From Gautieria morchelliformis (Eukaryota; Basidiomycota; Agaricomycetes; Gomphales; Gomphaceae): DNA of 64,000 nucleotides. The stretch covers positions 62,001 through 126,000 of the forward strand of contig WHVA01000045.1 in the NCBI GenBank assembly GCA_015179125.1, in the 5' to 3' direction. The position numbers and the translations under genes are program-made. Every line of letters starts with the position of its first letter. Position 1 is the stretch's first letter. The notes below the pieces were generated by a model. The model had not been told where the DNA came from, ran no database searches, and was given only the letters and a program-made list of their open reading frames with translations. Below are positions 55,696-64,000 of this stretch, piece after piece.

Positions 55696-57658
55696 TTAAT
55701 TCGATACCATATCCCCCCAATCCAAGTCGATCTCTACATCATCATCCGCATCTCTAAGCAATTTCCGTTGTTGACTGTTTCTCTAGACAGGAAAACAAAT
55801 GAGCTAAAGTAACTAGCACACACCATGCGCATACCAGTTGTTTCTGTGGTAGGCGGCCCGTTGGAGACGCATGCTCATCGCAGTTCAAATAACGTCTACT
55901 AGAGAATTGCTCCACAGCATTTTTAGCCTTAACTTCCTGTGGCGTACACATCTTGGGTGGGACGCCCCGACGCATGAAGTTTGGCGTTGACGGCGGGAAG
56001 CAGTCAGGTGTGAAACGGAACCGGCCTGTCGTCATCGAACGCTTAAGTCGTGGAGTTGATGTTGACATACGGTCAAAAACTTGTGGTGTTGCATTCAGAT
56101 GTCTATCCGGGACAGTGGGCGGCAATGGGGAGAAGGTATCTGGGGCTTGTGAGATGTTCGCAGGACCGAGATGTGTCGAAGAATGCTCTCGAGACACGAT
56201 GGGTATAGCTGGACGGAAAGAATTCTTTCTATTGATTACTTTGGCCCCAGTTGTGCCAGATTGGGACCGCACATTCAGTGTTTTATTGCTGACAGTTCGA
56301 GCGGGTGTGACAGTATCTCGTATTCTGTGCGGCGCCGTATCTCTGTTCTGAATGTCCACATCTGATGTCAACCTCGGACGTTTGCGGTGCCTCAAGAGCT
56401 CATTTTGAGAAGGGGGCATGAGAGGGGGTGGCATTTCTAAGGTGGAATTTTCTGGGTCAGAAACAGTCGAGAGAGCCAGATTATGCAAAGGTCCAGAACT
56501 GGTGGAAGCACTCAGCACGGGTTGGCGAACGTGACTTCTGACCGAATGAGAGGGTAAGCAGATTGGGTGTTCAGTTTCGCTGCTCAGGGTGCGGCTTGAG
56601 GGCAGGCCAGGCGTGGATTGTCGTCTGTCATAGAAGTCTTCTTGAACTGGAGGATTATGCTGCCTTTCATCCATGCCATCTGGCCTGGAAAAGTTGCAAT
56701 TGACATATTGCCCCGGCCTAGAGTGTGTGTCTGATGAAAGGGGTACTGGGGCGCACGGCTCAGTGTGCGTGTAAAGCAGAGGTAGGGGAAGAGTATTGGA
56801 GCGTCCCCCTTCAGCAATAGATTTGTTGAGGGAGATGCCTTCTTCCTGGGAGGTTTTGACTTGTGCTTGAAGTGAGTGAAGTAAAGGCAGCATGGGCGGG
56901 AGCGAAGCGAGCATAGAGAGAATTTGAGTTTGTTGCTGAGGTGAGTCTCTGAGAAGCGGCGCAAGAGGCGTTATGGTAGCTAAAGAAGCCAGTATGTGTC
57001 CTTGCTGTTCAGATATGGCATGGAGTTGCTATGAAGAGATGTAAGATAGAAGAGCTCCCGAAAAAAAGAGCATAGGTCCCACTCGTTGCAGTAATTCGGC
57101 CTTGTCCTCCAGTATTGCCAGCTTGCGGTTGGTTTCCCCTTGGGAGTTTTTTACCTCTTCGAGAACGGTCGCCTGCGCCGGGGAGCCAAGCGTTTCAAGC
57201 AAGCCTTTTTGAGAACGATTGACTGAGAAGAGACGGTGCTTAGACGCGCATATACAAAGTTATTCGGTCTTGACTGAGCCCTCACTAGATGTGTTCAACT
57301 CTTCAAATATTTTGTCGTGCCCCTCTGCGAAGCAACTGCCAACTCTGTCGATCTCCCGCTTAGCATGCTCTACCCCGTCTACCAATTTTCCTAGCCGGTC
57401 AGAGAACTTCAAAGTGCACATGCTTTGCTTCTTTTCATACTAGTGTGAATGAGATTGGGAACATACCTGTTCCAACGCGCTTTTGGTGTCATGAAGCACC
57501 ACACGCAAAGAGGTGTTCGTTTTGTTCTCAGGCATCAGTGGTATAACAGACGTAACGCTCTGCGACGAGTCTGACGCTCCTGGGCGGGTGGAGGGTCGAA
57601 GCTGTGCCCACAAAAGTGGGTTATATTTCGGTCTGAGGTCGTTCGATGTTGTAGACAT
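55696..57658 (-). CDS. coiled-coil, Ser/Pro-rich protein of unknown function
   Basis: Start MSTTSNDLRPKYNPLLW at 57658. An intron at about 57415-57466 joins ALEQ to FSDRLGKLVDGVEHAKREI, a helical segment. More short exons follow (about 56950-57290), giving NRKLAILEDKAELLQRV and ISEQQGHILASLA. The large exon (about 55830-56940) starts LASLPPMLPLLHSLQAQV, then is low-complexity with basic patches. It contains GRFRFTPDCFPPSTP and FMRRGVPPKM near its end. The last exon ends ADDDVEIDLDWGDMVSN, an acidic tail. A short N-terminal block, central coiled coil, disordered region and acidic tail could fit a meiotic Mer2-type or chromatin-bound scaffold, but this is only a guess. It is divergent from the forkhead gene with 133 bp between starts. 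Confidence 0.55.
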
Positions 57659-57791
57659 CACAGGCAGTAGCCACAAGGCTGTGTGACGATGTGACAACAC
57701 GGCGGAGCCTGCCGTGTGGAGAGTTAGATGGCCCTTCTGCCTTTCTCTTTGTGTCACCCTCACTTGTCCACCAGTTTCTCGTGTGTTTCCC

Positions 57792-60082
57792 ATGTCTACG
57801 TCTGCCTCAGCCTTTGGCGCTGAGGCTACTGGAAAACCCACTGAATGCTCTCCTGCAGAGGTGTTGGCGACGTTGGGCGTTTCTGCTGAGGAGTTCGGAA
57901 TACACCAAGAGCAGATGAGGCGGTCATTCCATTCACCCCCGGCAACTCACCTTGGCTACTATAATAAATCGCTTCCGTTTCCACTCAATATTCCACCTTC
58001 CTACTCAACACACCCGTCAGCGTCGGCTTCATCAGCCCTGGCGCGCCACTTGCGCCTTCGACGGGGCGCGTCTGTCATGCCTGACCCGATCCCACAGCCG
58101 CCCCAAGTGGCATTGGAGGTCCATACACGCGCCCCTAGCAGCATAGGCGCGTCTTTCTCCAAGGGCAAAGGTAAACGGTCGCTCGACGCCTTTATGGACT
58201 CGCGCCAGGTTACACGGGTCCAAGAGACGGACTCATCCGGCTCCGAGTCCGATACGCCTATAATAAAGGTATGACGCGCTTTTCACCTGTAAAACGCGTA
58301 TTTTATTTGCTACAGAGGCTCAGTTTACCAGTCGAAGATTCCCAAGATAGTGCTCTCCCATCATCATCACCACCTTCATCTTCCCCCCTCCACACCCCGA
58401 GAGAAAGCTCACCCTTACGTATGATGTACGCGTACCCTTCCTCGCCGACACCCAGGCCAAAACGCCAGTCTTCAGTACGTGTTGACACGCCGGATACATC
58501 TTACACACTCCCTCCAGGACCTTACTCACGCGAAAAGCCCTCCTGGTCTCTCGCGGCACTCATTGGTCAGGCCATAAATGCCTCTCACTCTGGAGCACTC
58601 CCCTTGAACGACATTTACTGCTATATATCCACCGTATATCCACATTTCAACCGACGTGATCAACCTTGGATGAGTTCCATCCGTCATAGCTTAAGTGTCA
58701 ATGACGCATTCGAAAGGGTTCCGGATCTGAATGGAAATACCAGCCGCAAAGGACGAGGTAAAGGAATGACCAGGCTCAAGGGGGGCTTGTGGAGGATTAA
58801 GCCCGACCACCTGGCTTGCTTTGAAGGGGGAAACTTCATCAGGAAAGGTGCTAAAGGTGCCGGTCCGGGAAAGAACCTAGGTGGACGGAAGAGATTGAGG
58901 GACGATGACGAGGAGCGCAGCGACAAGAAGTCCAAGGCCAAGGGTCCGAGTCCAAGCCTAACCGGTTCATTCTCACACTCAGACTCTGCCATAGCCTCGA
59001 CCTCGTCTCACCCCTTGCCTCAGACAACCCGAGGTTCGGAGCGACGTACTATTAGTCCTCCTGCTCCAGCCGACAACCCTTCTCAAAAGTCTCTGGTTCC
59101 TACGGCTTCTGCACCCTCGTCACTCCGGCCCTTGGCGCTTGCATCGGAGTCGTCGTCGCAGGACACTCATTTTCTACCCCCCTCACACATGCTCGCAGAG
59201 ACCTCATCCAGTGTTCCTGGCATGACTGATCGAGCCCTTATCCTAACTCTTGCTGGGCGAAATTCTACTAGACCACATACTTCAACCCCAGCCTCGTCGC
59301 TTGAACCGGGGTTCAAGCTGGAAATGAAGAATGGTCAGCAGGTTTGTCTTATGTATCTTTTTCGGTATCTTTCTTCTCTTATGTCTTGTATGCGGCAGAG
59401 CCTGCCTGAAATTTCTGGGCCCCAAACCAGTGTTCAAGAGGTCAATCACGAGCTCTTTTCTCGCGTCTTTTCCAGAACGTCCTCCGCGTGTCCATCCTCG
59501 CCGAGAGCAGGACCATCAGACCCATCTAAAACTCCCAGGCTGTTGTTTCCTCCACCCTTCCCCTCATCACCATTGCCTGGCTCCTCGTCCTCCCCCATAC
59601 GCCCTATTACCCCACCTTCCCTCCAGAATAGTTATGCGGTTACCCTTTCCCCAGCCCGCACACCCATGTCACACAGAGGTCTGCACATGAGTCCCTCCCG
59701 CAGCCTCGCACATTACAAATCGAGCTTCGAACCGGAGTGGAAGTCTGCAAGTCGCCCGACGACCCCTCCATTGCGTGATCAACACTGCGAAGGCGAAGAT
59801 ACCATCTTTTCAACACCTAAGCGGCCATCTTTTCCGTCTACTTCCCTGCAAATCTCTCCATTTCGCACACCTGCAGGGCCGTCAAGACCGCGTAATGGGC
59901 AAGGATATTATGATCCATATGATCCGAATACGCTCCTCGCCGACGAGCTCGCAAGCATCAAGAATGCGAGCGAACTGCAGGAAAGCCCTGGTGGATTTTT
60001 TGGCAAGGAGGGGAGAAAGCTATTGTATGAGAGCCCCAGTGTGCCTGGCCAAAGTGATTGGAGGTTCAAAGATGAGTTTTAG
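57792..60082 (+). CDS. forkhead transcription factor
   Basis: The start chosen is Met at 57792 (MSTSASAFGAEATGK); an in-frame Met at 57714 would add 26 hydrophobic residues and is less likely. An intron at about 58270-58315 and a 57-bp in-frame intron at about 59341-59398 are evident. The forkhead domain lies at about 58530-58830: KPSWSLAALIGQAINAS (helix 1), LPLNDIYCYISTVYPHF (helix 2), then the recognition helix WMSSIRHSLSVNDAFERVP and the wing ending KGGLWRIKPDH. The animal recognition-helix consensus NSIRHNLS is SSIRHSLS here, so both Asn are replaced. The rest is Ser/Pro-rich with many SP/TP sites (LSPARTPMSHRG, PFRTPAGPS) suited to cyclin-dependent kinase control. It is a nuclear DNA-binding regulator; its targets are unknown. 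Confidence 0.9.
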
Positions 60083-61922
60083 AAGTTGCACCAAGTGGTT
60101 CAAGCATTTTGACACGGAACACCCGCCCTCTGGCATTAGCAAGGTAGAGAGACATTTATTTAGACGTCGAGACCTTCTTGTCTTTATCTTCCATACCCTG
60201 GTGTACACTGCACTATTCAGCCGGAGACCCCCATCACTTACCTCACTTCTCTCCCCATTCGCACTTGTTTCCCAACTATATAAGGTCAGATCTCAATACA
60301 TGTATGAACAGTCCCCTCATCGCACTTTGATTGCATTGACATGCCTGTCTCTATATTTCTTACCATCCCAATATATGATCATCTTCCTAAGCATTTCTCA
60401 CATAAAAACTGCTCCTGCGGAAGCCTCCCGCGCGCGGAACCAGCTGTTGACTTCAACCTGAGATATCCTACCTACCTGGCATAAACCGCTTTTCCGTGCT
60501 GAAGCCCTCTTCTGTCTGTCATGGTGCCTGGCGAAGTATCACACAAACGGACCGCTTTGAGTGCACCTGGCGACTAATTTCATCTCCTGGGCACTCCCGA
60601 CGGTGATTCATGGACACCAGTACTTCAACTACCCTCCGATGTTCTTGATACTATATTCTGCATATGTCTCTCACTTTCTTGCTACTGTATCTCTTCGTTC
60701 TAGGATCACATGCTCTCAAATACCGTGGGCCGACATATCCTCCTTCAGGCTAAGCTCCCTTTCACTTGTGGAAAGTCAGGGAACTGATGCCGGGAAGGCC
60801 TCCCTTCCTCGCCACGCGAATGTAGATACGGCAAGAAGCAGGGTGTGGATCCTTGGACAGTATGGCCTCAGCTACAAGCTCCGAGTCAAGTTGGCAAAGC
60901 GGGTGAAAGCTGCAGCAATGACCCTAAACGTAAACCATCACTTCAGTGACACTTATGGGCATACTTAGACAGAGACCACAAGCATGTACAGGGGCAGATC
61001 CCGGTCATCAGACAACCCCTCTAGGCCAAGCACGTATCCCCGCAGTTACCGCTGTACGCCTCTAAGAGGCAGTCCTTCCAGTTACACCCATAACAGCCTC
61101 CCGCTCAAGGTACACCGATCAGAAGTAAGTCCCTGCAGTTGCCCTGTCATTGGATCCAGACACATGATCGCCGTCGGGTGGCACCCATTTGGATGGCCCT
61201 CAGTGTGCTCTGACTATCCGGTCGCCGCGTTCCAGATTCGAACTGTCGTATCTCCAGATGTAGACACAATGAGACACAACTATACGGTCGCCACTGATCA
61301 TCTGCAAATATCCGAAGTGATTCGAAGACTGTGGCACACTGCAAGAGGTATCACACGCCAACCATACCCCAAATAATTGGGAGGTCCAATTTAGGCACGA
61401 GTACTGGGGAGCATCAGGAATTCTTGAGATCACTCCACGTACCAGTCTTAAGGGCTTTAACCAGGCGTGTGTCACGTCGATCATCATAGCTGGAAGCCAA
61501 GACAGCAAACTAAAAATCAAAATGTATTTCTTTGCAAAACTTACCAGTGGACCAGGTCCGGGCTCAAGGAACAAGGGAACTACTCCTCGCGTATCAGCGG
61601 TGAATGAGGCTAGTGTTTCTTGTGCAGCTTTGAATCAGAAACAATATCTGGTAACGAAGTTGACGTATGGGTGCGAGCACATGTCCACACGAGCTTACGA
61701 CAGATAAGTCACTTGGACGTTACGTGCATGTTTGGTGACCTTCAGCACGATTCAAACAAGTGTTCAACCCGCCAAACGGAAGAACAAAATGATCTTAGAA
61801 GACTAAGATAAAAATATAAAAGCGTACGCATACATTTGGATCCGCTTTATCTGTGCATCAACCGCACCAAGATTGCAATAGGGCACGAAGCCGTCCCGTG
61901 ATAAACACATGCAAGGGTTTCC
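60083..61922. other. intergenic, no supported gene
   Basis: About 1.8 kb between convergent forkhead and P450 genes. Several short frames on both strands (for example 60561-60968 plus, 61200-61574 minus) lack motifs or splice support. No repeat was recognised. Confidence 0.5.
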
Positions 61923-64000
61923 TCACGGCCCGTAAGCATTTTGAGTTGCCTTGATGAGCGCAACTGTTTCCTGGCTCCTGGGAGTGATTTGGCACTCGAA
62001 AGGCTGCAGGGCACTAAGTGTCCGTGTTAGATACAGGGTTGACTGAAGATGGGGCATAGATACAAACCCAGTGATCGGGCTGTAGCCAATATTTGGCTCA
62101 ATTTCCTTACCATCACGCCCAAGAGCTTTAGAGAAATTGTACGCCGAGATCAAACAGGCGATGGCGATGAAAACCGACTCATTGGCCAGATGGCGACCAG
62201 GGCATATTCTAACGAGCTGAGTATTATGATGGTATATGCAATAGACACACCCCTAGACGTACCGTCGTCCGAAACCAAACACGAAGTGCCGAGGATCCGG
62301 GATCATAGGGAAGCGACCGTCAAATCGTTCTGGCCAAAATTTCCTAGGATCTTGATATACTTCCTCGTCGTTCACCATAGCCCTGCCCGCATACATAATA
62401 TACGTCAGCAAGTGAGCTTCCTGGCGTACGTGGTTGTGAACATGCCAGATGTTGCCCATCACAACTGCACCTTCAGGAATTAAGTATCCCTCGTAGACAT
62501 CGTCTCGCCTTGCGCAGTGTGGTATGCCTGATGAGGGATCCAGCACAAACGACGAGGAAATGGAGATCTTCTTACCAAGGGGAGAGACAGGATACCAGCG
62601 CAGGACTTCGGACAAAATGCACTCCAAGTAGGGCAGCGAGCTTTTATCAGCCAGCGTTGGAAGTCTGCTACCACCCACCACAGCGTCCATCTCTGCTTGA
62701 GCTTTCCTTTGGACCTCAGGGTGTAGGACCATGGCTGGGACAGGTCTGCAGATCAGCGGAGGCCTGGACGTGAAGGATGTAATTCTTCTCACCAAGAATA
62801 AATGTGATAATCGGAAACACCGTCTATGCTACCAACGTGAGGGGTATAACCTAGCTTTGGAAGCATAATGCGCACTGTGTCAGCCCCAGCTGTCAAGTAC
62901 AGAATTAGACGGCAGCGGCGCAAACTGATATTATTTAAGCTTACCACCGTAGAAGGAGGCGGCAGTTGCTTCGTCGATTTTTAGTTCACAAACGGGCAGG
63001 CTGTAACGAAGTATTTACTCTTGATATACTCCTCCATTTCAGTGGGATCTCTATCCGTAATCAATTCACTGGCGTTCAGTAGTTTTGATGTATATGAGAG
63101 GGGAGCAACACCCTGGAGCTGAAAATACCAGTAAGTGTGCTATTGGATTTGGTCCGGCAACGCTCAACTATTTGAGATTTCACTACCCTGAAAGGTAGCT
63201 CATGAAGGTTGGTGTCCAGTTGACGAACCATGCAAGCGAAGCGATGAAAAGCCGTGAATGGCATCCAGGCTGGTATATGCTTCACTGTCCAAAGAGTCAG
63301 GTAATATCCACTAACACGGTGGGGAAATATAGAATCTGATTTACAGGCGGGAATAAGATTAACCAGGAACGCATCTGGCTGAAGTGAGTTGCGCAAATGC
63401 GTGACTACCGCCTCCGCCAGTTGAATAAAGTAGTCATCGTCAGTTACAACGGAATGCCCTGAAAAAACCACCAGCAATTAGAATAAAGGCTTCAGTAAAA
63501 GACAAGACATGCCATAAGCTATCTTGAGAATAACTGCTCCAGCGGTTCTACATAAACAATATTAGTAGCTCACAGGCGGGTAGGCGGTGGCAGTAACTGA
63601 CCGTCTGACATGCTTGTAATACTTGTCAGGACTCTCCAGCAGTCTATCCAGTAAGGCGTAGGATTCTTTTTCTTGCACAGGTCTGTAGTCCGCCATGGCG
63701 GCACTGTTCAATCCGGTGGTGAAGAGCTTGCGCTGCAACTGAAAGGTCTCTGTGTATGACAAAAAAGCAATGCCCGGGTTCTTTATGCTAACAAACCTTG
63801 AACTCAGACGTAAGTTCCCAGTGAGGACCACGCACAGATCTTGGGCCATTACGTTGTGGGGACGGTCGGAATATAGTGCACCACGCTTATCGAAAATGGC
63901 CGATGCCGCCTTGGCAGAATTTACTACCACGATGCAGTTGCCAAATGCACTCAAGGAAATGACGTCCCCTACAGAATGAATATTCAAAATTAAATAACCA
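61923..64000 (-). CDS. cytochrome P450 monooxygenase, 5' end outside the window
   Basis: The gene enters from the right edge: at about 63,960 the protein already reads VGDVISLSAFGNCIVVV, then AKAASAIFDKRGALYSDRP (the B region), so the anchor and first strand lie beyond 64,000. An I-helix GADTV is at about 62,880-62,895, and the K-helix LSEVLRWYP at about 62,590-62,620 keeps the ExxR pair. PERF follows (FWPERFDGRFP, about 62,310-62,345). The heme loop is split by an intron: FGFGRR ends at about 62,253, then ICPGRHLA resumes at about 62,200, giving FxxGxRxCxG with the Cys ligand. The end is NAYGP and a stop at 61,923. It has many short introns and looks functional. It is not closely similar to the P450 at 15.6-17.9 kb by eye. 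Confidence 0.87.

Noticed and set aside
1-64000. tRNA, rRNA or riboswitch genes
   Set aside because: I saw no convincing tRNA cloverleaf or rRNA segment. A tRNAscan-type search was not possible by eye, so a missed tRNA cannot be excluded.

Overview
The window looks like nuclear DNA from a filamentous basidiomycete, most likely an Agaricomycete. The genes carry many short GT..AG introns of about 45-60 bp and sit close together, often divergently. Several families have a basidiomycete or fungal character: a Mus7/MMS22 repair protein, an Sds3-like protein, a GRAM-TBC-EF-hand protein, cytochrome P450s, a salicylate-hydroxylase-like monooxygenase and a HeLo-like/NACHT/ankyrin STAND receptor. The transposons are Ty3/Gypsy chromoviruses with a C-terminal chromodomain. 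I cannot assign a genus from sequence alone.

Layout. 0-25 kb is a gene-dense arm: a decayed aminoglycoside-phosphotransferase-like gene (+), MMS22 (-), an Sds3-like subunit (+), a leucine-rich-repeat protein (-), a Rab-GAP (+), a P450 (-), an EngB-type GTPase (+), two small conserved proteins (-) and an MFS transporter (-). A FAD monooxygenase (+) follows at 27.0-28.7 kb. From about 28.8 to 54.0 kb is a transposon island: AT-rich sequence with a tandem duplication and hairpins, solo LTRs, old Gypsy fragments and minisatellite DNA. Inside it lie a decaying NLR-type receptor with an array of about 20 near-identical ankyrin repeats (34.9-39.6 kb) and a second, truncated ankyrin gene (to about 40.8 kb). 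The same island holds one Gypsy element that looks largely whole (43,314-51,750). From 54.2 kb the gene-dense state returns: mitochondrial phosphate carrier (-), a coiled-coil protein (-), a forkhead factor (+), and a P450 (-) running off the right edge.

How the parts relate. The arms are mostly housekeeping (replication-fork repair, chromatin deacetylation, Rab traffic, mitochondrial ribosome assembly and phosphate import) plus oxidative and transport genes. The island holds immunity-like receptor genes next to retrotransposons, and these receptors are being broken up. Two independent observations suggest C-to-T change at CpG in the island. Almost all differences between the two LTRs of the Gypsy element are CpG transitions, and two stops in the NACHT region look like CGA to TGA.

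Most unusual observations: (1) the Gypsy element carries an antisense block between pol and its 3' LTR, encoding coiled coils and a paired Cys cluster; (2) the same element is saturated with the pentamer TTCCG on its genomic-RNA strand in LTR, gag, pol and antisense regions alike, in all reading frames; (3) two solo LTRs of one family have perfect 5-bp target duplications, one of them nested inside the Gypsy 5' LTR; (4) the receptor gene's homogeneous repeat array remains fully open although the upstream part of the gene is broken.
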